A DNA stretch of 64,000 nt from an uncultured Solirubrobacterales bacterium (GCA_903939845.1 CAJAIJ010000032.1:60130-124129), one strand, 5' to 3'. Positions 24,389-33,204 are shown, counted from the first letter of the stretch. Numbers and translations are program-made. Notes: generated from the letters alone by a model not told the origin.

Positions 24389-26179
24389 TCAGGCTACCGG
24401 CTCGGACTCGCGGGTTTCCCTGGCCTCCCCGCTGTCCATCTTCGCGAGCACCTCTCGTATGTCGGACATCGGGTTGGCGCTGCGGACATCGGGAAGGACG
24501 TCGAAGTTGTGGGGCGGCGGCGGAGACGTGGTCAGCCACTCGAGAGTCTCGCCTCGCCAGGGATCGGGCGGCGCGGGCTTCTCTTCGACCCGGCTACGGA
24601 TCAGGTTTCCGATCGTGAGGACCAGTCCCAGGAACAGGACGAGGGTTCCGATCGAAGAGACCAGATTGAAGAACCCGAGGCCTTCGCCTCCGAAGAATCT
24701 GAATGCGTCGGTCACCTGACCTTCTACGCCTGCACCGAACAGGGGAACCAGAGCGATCAGTCCACCTGCGTAGGTGAGCCAGAAGGACTTGGCGGCTCGC
24801 TCTTCGTTCAGGTAGGTGCCCGTGAGCTTCGGATACCAGTAGGAGAGGGCAGCCAGTCCGCCGAAGACGGCGAAGCCGAACAGCGCGAAGTGGGTGGCAG
24901 CCCAGGCGTCATAGGTCTGCTGGAGCTGGGTCCCGATCGCGAGCATCGACTGGCTCACCTCCACGATCAGTCCCACTGATGCAAAGGAGAGCGCGCCCAT
25001 TGCGTAGCGAAGGGGGGCCGACATGTTGAAGTCGTTCTTCGCCACGGCAGAGATCAGGGACTGGAAGATGACTCCGAAGGGAACGATCAGGGCGATCGCG
25101 AGGAACATCGAAAGGTACTTCCAGAAGGACGGGATCGGAGCCGTGTACATGTTCTGGGTCCAGGCCAGGGTTCCGAGGATCGCGATCGCGATCATCGACC
25201 GGACCACGGCGTTCCTGCCCCTGAGTGGCCTGCGGGTGAAGGTCTGGACGATTTCCGTGATCGCCCCGATCGCGAAGATGGCGACGAGCATGTAGGTGCC
25301 CGCCAGGAAAATGTAGGAGAGGTGCTGCCAGAGCAGTGGCGCTCCACCCGCGCCACCGGTGAAGAAGCTGCCGCCCAGTCGGCGATCGACCAGAAGCATC
25401 GTCAGGGCGGCAAGGAAGATCGGTGCGATGAAGAGGAAGAGCCACGAGGCGATGGCGCCCGACCAGACGAAGACCGGGGCCCTGCGCCATGCCATGCCCG
25501 GGGCCCGCAGGTGCTTGAGGGTCACCAGCAGGTCGATCGCCAACATCAGGAGGCCCAGCGTCGCCATCCCGGTCGAGACGATCCAGGCATCGACACCGTT
25601 GTTGGTGGTGAAGGCCACCTCGGAGAAGGGCGGCAGGGGATTGATGCCGGCCTCGGGCGGCGTGAACAGGATCGTCGAGTAGAGGAGTGTGCCGCCGAGC
25701 ATGACCAGCCAGACGCCGATCTGTCCGAGCCTCGGAAGTGCTGTCCCTCGACTCCCGATCATCAGAGGGATAAGGAAGTAGAAGAGTCCGAAGGCCAGCG
25801 GCAAGGCGAAGAAGAAGATGCCCGTGGCTCCGTACATGGAGAGCAGCCGGTCGAACGTCACCGACTCCAGCAGCCCGTTTTCGGGCACTGCCAGCTGAAT
25901 CCGGAGGATCACCAGTTCCACGATCGCCAGGAACAGGGCTCCGACTGAGGTTCCGATCAGGAGACGGCCGATGTCCTTGTGGTCGGCACTCGTCGCAAGC
26001 TCGACCCACCGGGGCCGACCGTCCTGCGAACCGTCCGTGGCGACTTCGGGCCGATTCCCGGGCTCGGTTCCGGCAAGCGTTTCGCCGACCGCTTCGGGCT
26101 CCACCTGCTCCGGTTCGACCACGACCTCCTCGGCCACCTCTTCTACGCCGTCCTCTGCGCCGTCTGGTGTCTCGGTCAT
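24389..26179 (-). CDS. Heme-copper oxidase subunit I paralog lacking most metal ligands
   Basis: A 596-residue membrane protein clearly homologous to subunit I: 'ALPLAFGLFYFLIPLMIGSRGTALPRL' in parts, 'HLRAPGM', 'YWYPKLTG' and a C-terminal 'PPPPHNFD'. Aligned without gaps to the normal subunit I here, heme a His152 becomes Tyr116, CuB His328 becomes Ala293, the crosslink Tyr332 becomes Met297, CuB His377/378 become Gln342/Asn343 and heme a3 His464 becomes Ala428. Only His430 (the other heme a ligand) remains. It cannot bind heme a3-CuB and so should not reduce O2. An acidic 57-residue N-terminal tail is extra. It overlaps the subunit II-like gene by 4 nt. The frame is intact over 1.8 kb, so it is a maintained gene, not a pseudogene. 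Confidence 0.88.
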   Translation of the reverse strand: MTETPDGAEDGVEEVAEEVVVEPEQVEPEAVGETLAGTEPGNRPEVATDGSQDGRPRWVELATSADHKDIGRLLIGTSVGALFLAIVELVILRIQLAVPENGLLESVTFDRLLSMYGATGIFFFALPLAFGLFYFLIPLMIGSRGTALPRLGQIGVWLVMLGGTLLYSTILFTPPEAGINPLPPFSEVAFTTNNGVDAWIVSTGMATLGLLMLAIDLLVTLKHLRAPGMAWRRAPVFVWSGAIASWLFLFIAPIFLAALTMLLVDRRLGGSFFTGGAGGAPLLWQHLSYIFLAGTYMLVAIFAIGAITEIVQTFTRRPLRGRNAVVRSMIAIAILGTLAWTQNMYTAPIPSFWKYLSMFLAIALIVPFGVIFQSLISAVAKNDFNMSAPLRYAMGALSFASVGLIVEVSQSMLAIGTQLQQTYDAWAATHFALFGFAVFGGLAALSYWYPKLTGTYLNEERAAKSFWLTYAGGLIALVPLFGAGVEGQVTDAFRFFGGEGLGFFNLVSSIGTLVLFLGLVLTIGNLIRSRVEEKPAPPDPWRGETLEWLTTSPPPPHNFDVLPDVRSANPMSDIREVLAKMDSGEARETRESEPVA

Positions 26180-26982
26180 TGCCCCATCGCCTTCCTGGCC
26201 TCGTCGGCGAGGGTCTTCTCGACGTCGTCCTGCGCGAACTGGATGTCGGTCTTCAGCCTCTTGACGTAAGTCTCGTAATCATCCGGGCTGACGACTTCGA
26301 CCACTGCCTCCATGTCCGCGTAGCCCTGCCCGGAAAGGACTGAAGCCCACCCCCGATGTATCCCGGTCTCGTCGGCCCGGAAGTAGATCCGGTTGGTCTT
26401 TCCGGGGACGGCCTGTGCCTTGCCGGTGAGGGTGGGAACGTTCCAACCGTGGATGACATCGCTGGAGACGAGATCGAGGCCGACCGTCACCCCTGCCGGC
26501 ACGATGAGTCGGTGATACCCGAAGGCCCCATTGGGATAGGAGAATCGCCAGAGCCACTGCTGGCCGGTCACTTTCACGTTCAGCACCTTGTCGGCGTCGG
26601 CACCTGCAACGGTCGCTTTGCTCTCGGGCACGGAGCGCGAGCTGCTCGAATAGATGGTGCCGACCACGAAGAGTGCGATGGCGAAGACCGAGAGCAGCCC
26701 AGCCACCCTGCCGCTCGACCACTTCGACTTGGCTCCCGAGTTGGCGACATAGAGGGTCCTCGGCTTGGCTGCGCGGGCGATTGCGAGGTTGATGCCGAAG
26801 ATCGCGATGATCGCCAGGAGGAAGACGATCGTGTGCAGGGTGTTCGCCTTCGCGATCCCGGGCGAGCCTGCGTCGGGATTCAGGGATAGAGCCCAGGCGG
26901 GCTCGGCGAACAAGACCGCAAGGGCCATGGACGCGGCGACGGCGGACGCGACTCGGACATTTCTCGGAACGGGGAGCAGCAA
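26176..26982 (-). CDS. Oxidase subunit II paralog lacking the CuA site
   Basis: A 268-residue protein: signal-like segment (about 8-30), two membrane helices (about 48-69 and 93-112) and a cupredoxin domain. The subunit II framework is clear ('VTGQQWLWRFSYPNG', 'SSDVIHGWNVP', 'AVPGKTNRIYF'). The CuA ligands are mostly gone: the CxExC...H pattern reads 'ASVLSGQGYADM', so Ala213, Val215, Ser217 and Tyr221 replace Cys, Glu, Cys and His. His178 and Met224 remain. TTG start with a TAGAAT -10 box 9 nt upstream. Stop overlaps the start of the subunit I-like gene (ATGA), so the two are made together. Confidence 0.88.
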   Translation of the reverse strand: MLLPVPRNVRVASAVAASMALAVLFAEPAWALSLNPDAGSPGIAKANTLHTIVFLLAIIAIFGINLAIARAAKPRTLYVANSGAKSKWSSGRVAGLLSVFAIALFVVGTIYSSSSRSVPESKATVAGADADKVLNVKVTGQQWLWRFSYPNGAFGYHRLIVPAGVTVGLDLVSSDVIHGWNVPTLTGKAQAVPGKTNRIYFRADETGIHRGWASVLSGQGYADMEAVVEVVSPDDYETYVKRLKTDIQFAQDDVEKTLADEARKAMGQ

Positions 26983-26991
26983 GGCGCGGCC

Positions 26992-26997
26992 ATTCTA
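26992..26997 (-). promoter_or_regulatory. -10 box of the reverse oxidase-like operon (leaderless type)
   Basis: TAGAAT on the minus strand, 9 nt before the TTG start at 26982. Confidence 0.45.
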
Positions 26998-27052
26998 GTC
27001 GTAAGAGGCGGACGAGCGGCGTCATGTCCGAACCCGTCGATCCGATCTGGCC

Positions 27053-27058
27053 TACCCT
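27053..27058 (+). promoter_or_regulatory. -10 box of the PAP2 gene (leaderless type)
   Basis: TACCCT, 9 nt before the ATG at 27068. Confidence 0.4.
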
Positions 27059-27067
27059 TTCCGAACG

Positions 27068-28048
27068 ATGCTCCGTGGAAGGCTCCCCGGCAGGCCCGGC
27101 AGGACACGTGGTTCCCGCACCGCGACGATGCTCCGAGCCGTCTCGGTTGCGGGACTGGTGGCCGCGGTCGCGGTCCCTCACATCCGCAGGCAGCTCGGGA
27201 TTCCGGCGGTCGTGACGGTCGCCTCGACTCTCGCTGCACCGGCTGCCATCGCGACCCTTTGGCCCCGATCCCGTCGACGGGACCTCGCACTCTTCTTCAG
27301 CCAGATGTGGGCCTTCGCGGTGACGCATGAACTTCCCTATGACGACCCGGCTCGTCTCCGGAAGCGCCTGCTCATCGAATATCCGATCCGGGCCGACAGA
27401 TGGCTCGGCCGGGGCCGGTTGCCCAATGCCCGCCTGCAGGAGGCCCTCCACGGCGGACCGGCAGGTGCGGTGCTGACCAGGATTTCGGCGTGGGCCCATT
27501 GGATCTGGTTCGTCCAGCCCTATCTCGCACTCTTCTGGATCCTGTTTCGTGATCGCGGTGCCTTCCCGCACTCGGCCCGCCAGATGGCCGCCGTCTTCGA
27601 CCTCGGCTGCGTCGTCTATTTCGTTGCACCGACGGCTCCGCCGTGGTGGGCTTCCGAGAACGGCTACACCGAAGACAGGGTCCAACGAGTCATGGTCGAG
27701 TTCGGGGAGAGGATCTGGGGCCCGATCTGGACCCGGGTATTCGGAACCCTGGGGAGCAACCCCTGGGCTGCCATGCCCTCCCTCCACTTCGCTACGGCTC
27801 TGATGGCGGCCATCCTCCTGACCGACACCGGTGGCAGGCTGCAGGCAACGCTCGGCTGGGTCTACGCCGGCACTCTCGGTTTTGCCCTGGTCTATCTGGG
27901 CGAGCACTACGTCGTCGACCTGATCGCCGGAGCCGCCATCGTCCTCCTGGTCAGGCGCGGAGAGCCCCTCGCCCGACCTCTCGCACACCTGGTAAACGAG
28001 AGGTTGCAGCGTCTCGAGGCGATCGCGGCGGGCGGCAGGACGGCGTGA
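27068..28048 (+). CDS. PAP2-superfamily membrane phosphatase/transferase
   Basis: A 326-residue membrane protein with a PAP2_3-type domain (about 140-300). Active-site motifs: 'VAPTAPPWWASENG', 'AMPSLHFATALM' (catalytic His) and 'YLGEHYVVDLIAG' (second His and Asp). Such proteins dephosphorylate lipid phosphates or transfer inositol phosphate in lipid and cell-wall synthesis; substrate not predictable. About six helices. Alternative ATG at 27128 would remove a basic 20-residue N-terminus. The stop overlaps the next gene (GTGA). Confidence 0.85.
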   Translation: MLRGRLPGRPGRTRGSRTATMLRAVSVAGLVAAVAVPHIRRQLGIPAVVTVASTLAAPAAIATLWPRSRRRDLALFFSQMWAFAVTHELPYDDPARLRKRLLIEYPIRADRWLGRGRLPNARLQEALHGGPAGAVLTRISAWAHWIWFVQPYLALFWILFRDRGAFPHSARQMAAVFDLGCVVYFVAPTAPPWWASENGYTEDRVQRVMVEFGERIWGPIWTRVFGTLGSNPWAAMPSLHFATALMAAILLTDTGGRLQATLGWVYAGTLGFALVYLGEHYVVDLIAGAAIVLLVRRGEPLARPLAHLVNERLQRLEAIAAGGRTA

Positions 28049-29235
28049 CGGGCGAAGAGACCGAGACGGTCGATCGAACCGGTTCCGATCTGGTCGAGGA
28101 TCTCGACCAGATTCCCAACCCGCTCGACGAATCGGACGAGGCGGCCACCGGGGGTGGTCTTCCCTCGATCTCGACTCGGGCCGGGATACAGACCGCCCTC
28201 CTGATTGTGATCCTCGTAGTCGGGATCTACTTCCTGCTTCCGAAGTTGGCCGGCTTCGGCGATGCCGTATCGACGATGACCAGCGCCGACCCGGTCTGGG
28301 CAGCGATCGCGATCGGGTTCGGCGTGGCCTCTTTCGCGACCTACATCGCCCTGTTCAGGGCCGTGGTCGGTGGTGAAGCATTCCCGATCACCCTGCGGGA
28401 GGCCTACGAGATCAACATGGCCGGTTTCGCCGCCACCCTGCTCTTCTCGGCCGGGGGAGCCGGGGGCATCGTCCTGACCTACTGGGCGCTTCGGCAGGGC
28501 GGGATGGCCCGTCGTGACGTCGGCATCAGAATGATTGCCTTCATTGCTCTCCACTACATCTTCTATCCCCTGGCAGTTCTCGTCTTCGGGATCCTCCTCG
28601 CGACCGGGGTCCTGAGTGGCAGTGAGTCGGTCGAGCTCACGATCGTCCCTGCAGCGATTGCAGGCGTAGTGATCCTGCTCGGACTGGCAGTAGCTCTGGT
28701 GCCACAGGACATCGAGCGGCAGCTGCGATCCCTGGCGGCCCGCAGACCGTCGGCCAGGTTCCTCTCCCGCCTGGCGGCGATTCCGGCCACGGTCTCCGAG
28801 GGATTGCGAGTTGCCCTGCGGTTGATCACCCGGCCGGGGCGGGCCGGACTTGCGGTGGTCGGCGCTATCGGCTTCTGGGCAGCCAACATCGGGATCCTCT
28901 GGGCCTCTTTCAAGGCACTCGGGGTGGCCGTCCCCTTCGGCGTGGTGGTGATGGGTTTCTTCATCGGCATGGCAGCGAACCTGATCCCGTTCGTGCCGGC
29001 CGGCGTGGGGGCGGTCGATGCCGGGATGATCGGGACCTTCGTCCTGTTCGGGCTTCCCGAGGCCGAGGTCTTCGGGGCCGTTCTGATCTATCGCCTGGTC
29101 GCTTTCTGGCTTCCGATTCCGCCAGGCCTCATCGCCTTCTTCCAGCTGAGAAAGACCGTCAAGCGCTGGCGAACCGAGGGCCTTCCGATCGACCGGAGTC
29201 CTTCCAGCGACTTCGCGAGGACCGTCCATCGATGA
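28045..29235 (+). CDS. Lysylphosphatidylglycerol synthase TM-region family protein (flippase-like, UPF0104)
   Basis: A 396-residue integral membrane protein with about eight helices after a 45-residue acidic cytosolic tail. Features of the LPG_synthase_TM/AglD family: 'GFAATLLFSAGGAGGIVLTYWALRQGG' read in parts, 'MGFFIGMAANLIPFVPAGVGAVDAGMIG' in parts, 'YRLVAFWLPIPPGL'. The soluble lysyl-transferase domain of MprF is absent, so a lipid flippase or polyprenyl-related role is more likely. GTG start overlapping the PAP2 stop, which suggests joint lipid metabolism. Confidence 0.85.
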   Translation: MTGEETETVDRTGSDLVEDLDQIPNPLDESDEAATGGGLPSISTRAGIQTALLIVILVVGIYFLLPKLAGFGDAVSTMTSADPVWAAIAIGFGVASFATYIALFRAVVGGEAFPITLREAYEINMAGFAATLLFSAGGAGGIVLTYWALRQGGMARRDVGIRMIAFIALHYIFYPLAVLVFGILLATGVLSGSESVELTIVPAAIAGVVILLGLAVALVPQDIERQLRSLAARRPSARFLSRLAAIPATVSEGLRVALRLITRPGRAGLAVVGAIGFWAANIGILWASFKALGVAVPFGVVVMGFFIGMAANLIPFVPAGVGAVDAGMIGTFVLFGLPEAEVFGAVLIYRLVAFWLPIPPGLIAFFQLRKTVKRWRTEGLPIDRSPSSDFARTVHR

Positions 29236-29290
29236 CCGGGGCGTGGAGGCCCCCTCTCGCACGAATGACCGGGATGGCGGAACCTTTCCG

Positions 29291-29306
29291 TTACTTCATA
29301 AAGTAA
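29291..29306. repeat. Inverted repeat upstream of trxB
   Basis: TTACTT-CATA-AAGTAA: perfect 6-bp arms with a 4-nt centre, in a small AT-rich island 75 nt before the trxB start. Could be an operator or part of the promoter. No sigma-R type GGAAT-N18-GTT promoter was found here. Confidence 0.35.
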
Positions 29307-29380
29307 AGTAGCCCGCAGGCTTCGAAGCAAAAGCAAACCGGCCGGCCCCTCCTGTCCCGGCCCAGAACGATCGGGGAACC

Positions 29381-30331
29381 GTGGAAAGCAGTGGCAAGAC
29401 CGAGAACATCATCATCGTCGGCGGCGGGCCGGCCGGTTACACGGCCGCGATCTACGCGGCCAGAGCCGAGTTGGAGCCCCTCCTGTTCGAGGGCTTTGAG
29501 TGGGGAGGTCAGCTCCAGAACACGACCGATGTCGAGAACTACCCGGGCTTTCCCGAGGGGATCATGGGACCGGAGATGATGGTGAAGTTCCGGGAGCAGG
29601 CCGAGCGTTTCGGGACCCGATTCGTCACCGACGACGTCGACCGGATCGAGCTCACCGATGGCGGGATCCAGAAGGTCTTCGTCGGCGACGAGGAGTACTC
29701 GTCCAACTCGATGATCCTCGCCATGGGGGCCGAACCCCGCAGGCTCGGCATCCCTGGCGAGATGGAACTCTCGGGACGCGGGGTCTCCACCTGCGGGGTC
29801 TGTGATGGTGCCTTCTTCAAGGACCGGCCGACCATGGTGATCGGGGGTGGCGACTCGGCCATGGAGGACGCCACTTTCGTCTCCAAGTTCGCTTCGAGTC
29901 TCGAGCTCGTTCACCGGCGGGACGAGTTCCGGGCCTCGATGATCATGCAGGAGCGAGTACAGGAGAATCCCAAGATCTCGATCCGCACGCCCTGGATTCC
30001 GGAGGAGTTCCTGGCCGGGGAGGACGGAGCCCTCGAGGCGGTCCGCCTGAGGCGCGCCGACAACGGGGTCGTGGAGGACGTTCCGGTCGCCGGGGCGTTC
30101 GTCGCCATCGGTCACATCCCCCGGTCAGAGCTGGTCTCCGATCAGATCGCGACCGACGACGAGGGCTACGTGAAGACGGATCCGGGTTCGACCAGGACCG
30201 ACCTCGCAGGGGTATTCGCGATCGGTGACCTCGTCGACCACACCTACCGACAGGCCATCACTGCGGCCGGGTCGGGCTGCCAGGGAGCGCTGGATGCCGA
30301 GTGGTACCTGCGGGACCACTCCTTCGAGTAG
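29381..30331 (+). CDS. trxB: Thioredoxin-disulfide reductase
   Basis: A 316-residue FAD/NADPH enzyme reducing thioredoxin. Motifs: FAD-binding 'IVGGGPAGYTAAIYAARA' near residue 12, redox-active pair in 'STCGVCDGAFF' (about 143-150), NADPH-binding 'MVIGGGDSAMEDATF' and C-terminal FAD motif 'GVFAIGDLVDHTYRQAITAAGSG' in parts. GTG start; a longer 145-nt upstream region with an inverted repeat may regulate it. No thioredoxin gene is adjacent in the window. Confidence 0.96.
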   Translation: MESSGKTENIIIVGGGPAGYTAAIYAARAELEPLLFEGFEWGGQLQNTTDVENYPGFPEGIMGPEMMVKFREQAERFGTRFVTDDVDRIELTDGGIQKVFVGDEEYSSNSMILAMGAEPRRLGIPGEMELSGRGVSTCGVCDGAFFKDRPTMVIGGGDSAMEDATFVSKFASSLELVHRRDEFRASMIMQERVQENPKISIRTPWIPEEFLAGEDGALEAVRLRRADNGVVEDVPVAGAFVAIGHIPRSELVSDQIATDDEGYVKTDPGSTRTDLAGVFAIGDLVDHTYRQAITAAGSGCQGALDAEWYLRDHSFE

Positions 30332-30361
30332 CCCCCGCGTCCCGGCCACAGACCCTCCCGG

Positions 30362-30928
30362 TCAGAGGGCTCCGATCCTCCTCAGCAGGTCGGTCAGGAT
30401 TCGGGCCGTGGCTCCCCAGATCAGGTGCCTTTCGACCTCGAAGGTAGGGGTCCGGATCGGAACGCCCCTCCTGACCAGACGTCGCATCGCGTAGCCCTTG
30501 GTCAACTCCTCGATCCCGATGGTGAGGATCGCGGCGACCTCGTCCGGGTTGGGAACGGGCCGGGCTTCGTCCGAGAGCAGGCCGACGAATGGCTGGATCC
30601 GGAACGAGGTCACGAACGTGCCGACCGGGGGGAGGGCGCCAAGGATCTCGACCTCGGCGGGATCGATGCCGACTTCTTCGTGACTCTCGCGAAGGGCCGT
30701 ATGCCTTGGGCTGGGGTCCGAGGATTCGATCTTGCCGCCCGGAAAGGAAATCTCCCCGGCATGTTTTTCCAGATGGTCCGGTCGCTCGGTGAACAGGATC
30801 TCCGGTCGACCAGTCCAGTCCCTTATCGGGATCAGGACCGCGGCGTCCCGGCTTCCGTGGACGGGCATCCCTACGGCATCGGTGTCCGAGATCAAGGCGC
30901 TGGCCAGCTCGTCGGCGTGGAGTTTCAC
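30362..30928 (-). CDS. NUDIX hydrolase, CoA pyrophosphatase-like (NudL type)
   Basis: A 188-residue protein with the Nudix box 'GGKIESSDPSPRHTALRESHEEVGI' (read in two parts, positions about 65-89): G-x5-E then RE-x-x-EE-x-G. The preceding 'TERPDHLEKHAGEISFPGG' and the following 'LP-VGTFVTSFRIQPFVG' match the CoAse (NudL) subgroup that cleaves CoA to phosphopantetheine and 3',5'-ADP. GTG start. Last gene of a reverse row with OsmC, PduO and DUF1015, 46 nt after OsmC. Confidence 0.88.
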   Translation of the reverse strand: MKLHADELASALISDTDAVGMPVHGSRDAAVLIPIRDWTGRPEILFTERPDHLEKHAGEISFPGGKIESSDPSPRHTALRESHEEVGIDPAEVEILGALPPVGTFVTSFRIQPFVGLLSDEARPVPNPDEVAAILTIGIEELTKGYAMRRLVRRGVPIRTPTFEVERHLIWGATARILTDLLRRIGAL

Positions 30929-30974
30929 CGCACTAATGATGACGGGGCGCGGGGTGGCCCGCCGGAGCTGGCAC

Positions 30975-31376
30975 TCAGGAGGTGTGCACTTCGACCTGCG
31001 TCGCCTCGGCCAGGAGTCGATGCACCGGACATCTGCCGGCGATCCGCGAGAGCCTCTCTCGCTGTTCTTCGTCGAGGTGATCGGGCCAGGAGACCGAGAC
31101 CGTGAAGAGGTTCGGGTTCGGCCCTTCGTATTCGGTCGCGACCTCGACCTCGAGGCCGGTCAGATCCCACTCTTTCCGATCTGCGTAGACCCTGAGGGTC
31201 ACCGCCGTGCAGGATGCCAGCGCCGCACTCACTGCCTGGGAAGAGGTAGGGCCGGCTTCACCGTCCGAGAGCGGTCCCGGCTGATCGAAAACGATCGTCT
31301 GCGTCCGGTCGCCTGCAGACAGCTCTACCTCGCAGGGCAGGTCGGGGCCGGTCGTGACCCTGGCCGTCGTTCCCAT
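30975..31376 (-). CDS. OsmC/Ohr-family protein
   Basis: A 133-residue protein with the OsmC fold and both redox Cys: 'AALASCTAVTLRVYADRKEW' (Cys56) and 'IAGRCPVHRLLAEAT' (Cys116). This family reduces organic or fatty-acid hydroperoxides. The N-terminus MGTTARVTTG is fixed by the ATG at 31376, which shares one base with the upstream stop (TGATG), so it is coupled to the adenosyltransferase gene. Confidence 0.9.
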   Translation of the reverse strand: MGTTARVTTGPDLPCEVELSAGDRTQTIVFDQPGPLSDGEAGPTSSQAVSAALASCTAVTLRVYADRKEWDLTGLEVEVATEYEGPNPNLFTVSVSWPDHLDEEQRERLSRIAGRCPVHRLLAEATQVEVHTS

Positions 31377-31933
31377 CAGCCCCTTCCTTCGAACAGCTGT
31401 GGCGAATCGATGTCTGCGTATCGGGCCATCGCAAAGCAGAGGTCCGAGGCCCGGTTGATGAACCCGATGATCTCGTCCGAGGCGAGCTCTTCGGCCAGCT
31501 TGATGCTCACCACGCGACGTTCGGCCCGGCGTATGACCGTGCGCGCGACGTCGAGCTGGGCGGAGAGGGCGTTGCCACCGGGGATGACGAACTTGGGGGG
31601 GAGCTCGACCCGATCCATGTACTTGTCGATCAACGGCTCGAGGCCGGCAGTCATTTCGGCCGTCACCCGGCTCACACCGTCTTCGAGACGCTCGGCGGCC
31701 TCCGGGGCGGTGGCCAGCTCGGCTCCCGCCACGAAGAGGTCGTTCTGCAGAGAGAGGATGTCGCCCCCCAGCTCCGCTTCCGCCTCGTCGCAAAGCGCCC
31801 TGGCCACTCCGAGATGCGAGCAGGCCTCGTCGAGGGTTCCGTATGCCTCGGTCCTCAGGTCAGGCTTCGGAACACGGCCGCCGTACCAAAGTCCGGTCGT
31901 CCCGTCGTCGCCCTTCTTGGTGTAGATCTTCAT
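31376..31933 (-). CDS. Cob(I)alamin adenosyltransferase, PduO type
   Basis: A 185-residue enzyme that adds the 5'-deoxyadenosyl group of ATP to cobalamin. N-terminal ATP loop 'MKIYTKKGDDGTTGLWYGGRVPK' (read in parts) and the C-terminal 'FVIPGGNALSAQLDVARTVIRRAERRVV' region, with 'INRASDLCFAMARY' at the end, are all standard. It overlaps DUF1015 upstream (ATGA) and OsmC downstream. No cobalamin-dependent enzyme is encoded nearby. Confidence 0.95.
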   Translation of the reverse strand: MKIYTKKGDDGTTGLWYGGRVPKPDLRTEAYGTLDEACSHLGVARALCDEAEAELGGDILSLQNDLFVAGAELATAPEAAERLEDGVSRVTAEMTAGLEPLIDKYMDRVELPPKFVIPGGNALSAQLDVARTVIRRAERRVVSIKLAEELASDEIIGFINRASDLCFAMARYADIDSPQLFEGRG

Positions 31934-33198
31934 CGTTCTCCGTCCTGACTTAGCGGGTTGAAAACCATTCCCGAGAGGAGTTTCGGAAAGAAGTAGGTCG
32001 ATTTCGGAGGCATCGTTTCTCCGGCTGCGGCGACCTCTCTGACCTGCTCCACGGGCGTAGCCCTGAGGATGAAGGCCGCATCGGCCCGACCTGAATCAAC
32101 TGCCTCCAGAGACGCATCGATCGTCTTCGCGTAACCGATGCCCCTCTTGGCCTCTACATCTTCCTCCGACATGCCGAGCATGCCGTCGAGCACGGCCTTC
32201 TCGAGTATCGCCGCGTCGAGGTTGCGGTAGGCCTCGCTCACGGTCCCCATGCTGCGGTCGAGCGACGACCGATCAGAGAGTTCGATCATCAGTGCCGTTC
32301 CGTCTGCGTCGAAGTAGCCGAACCTCCCGATCCCGTCGAGGCCTTCCGGGTCCAGCCGGTCCCGGTCCACCTCCTCGACCGAGAAGGCCTGACCGATCCC
32401 CTCCCTGAGGCGCCCGCGGCCTTCCGCTCCGAGGCCCGAGAGCAGGCGGTGGGTGGGGAAGACTGTGAGGCCCGGATCATCGAGGCCGGTCAGGGCCATC
32501 AATGTGAAGCCGTGGGGTCCTTCGCCACCGATCTCGTCACGGTAGACGCGAGCTGTCTCGTATCGGTGGTGACCATCGGCGATCAGGAGCTCGGCGTCGG
32601 CGAGTTCGGCACCGACTGCGGCGTGAATTGCCGGGTCGGTGATCTTCCAGAGACGATTGACCGTGCCGTCGGGATCGGTGACCTCGGCCCAGGGCTCGCC
32701 CCGGGTCGCGGGCTCGACCAGCGGCCAGGCATCCCTGGTGCTGAGCGAGAAGATCGGCGAGAGGTTGTAGCGCGTGGCCCTGGTCAGGTCCAGCCTGTCC
32801 TGGCGAGGTCCGGGCTGGGTCCGTTCATGTGGCCTGATCAGTCCGGGCCCGTAATCGGTGACCCCGACCCTCGCGAGGATCGAGTTGCGACTCCTCGGGC
32901 TTCCGTCCGGACCGGTGTATTCCTGGGTGAGCCCCCACAGGCTCGGCTCTCGGTCCTGAACCAGAACGCCCGCGAGGGTCCAGCCGTCGAGCACCTCTGC
33001 CGCGTGGGCGTATCTGTCGCCCCCTTCACCGGGGGACTCCGGGAGGTCTAGCTCGACCACATTGAATGGTGACCGTTCGAGCAGGGCGGCCCGCTCGGCA
33101 TCGTCGATGACGTCGTAGGGAGGTGCCGTCACTGCCTCGAGCGAATCGACTGCGTCGAGGTTGTAATGGAGGGCTGCGAAGGGCTGAACGTCGGCCAT
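31930..33198 (-). CDS. DUF1015 family protein
   Basis: A 422-residue cytoplasmic protein of the conserved DUF1015 family. Typical features: 'PPYDVIDDAERAALLERSPFNVVELDLP' in parts at the N-terminus and 'ELLIADGHHRYETARVYRDE' mid-protein. Family members lie near serine/phosphoglycerate metabolism genes in many bacteria and some act as kinases (SerK/SbnI-like); the activity here is unknown. ATG preceded by TACGGT at 6 nt, so the start is well supported. First gene of the four-gene row down to the NUDIX hydrolase. Confidence 0.88.
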   Translation of the reverse strand: MADVQPFAALHYNLDAVDSLEAVTAPPYDVIDDAERAALLERSPFNVVELDLPESPGEGGDRYAHAAEVLDGWTLAGVLVQDREPSLWGLTQEYTGPDGSPRSRNSILARVGVTDYGPGLIRPHERTQPGPRQDRLDLTRATRYNLSPIFSLSTRDAWPLVEPATRGEPWAEVTDPDGTVNRLWKITDPAIHAAVGAELADAELLIADGHHRYETARVYRDEIGGEGPHGFTLMALTGLDDPGLTVFPTHRLLSGLGAEGRGRLREGIGQAFSVEEVDRDRLDPEGLDGIGRFGYFDADGTALMIELSDRSSLDRSMGTVSEAYRNLDAAILEKAVLDGMLGMSEEDVEAKRGIGYAKTIDASLEAVDSGRADAAFILRATPVEQVREVAAAGETMPPKSTYFFPKLLSGMVFNPLSQDGER

Positions 33199-33204
33199 GT
33201 GGCA

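Noticed and set aside
23439..24719. 426-codon plus-strand frame
   Set aside because: Antisense to ctaB and the oxidase-like subunit I, whose helices and motifs are unmistakable.
24389..26179. Pseudogene interpretation of the oxidase-like subunit I
   Set aside because: The frame is intact over 596 codons, helices are preserved, it is coupled to a matching subunit II and to ctaB; decay would have brought frameshifts.
29236..29380. Sigma-R (GGAAT-N18-GTT) promoter upstream of trxB
   Set aside because: GGGAT and GGAAC are present but not at 18-nt spacing from a GTT.
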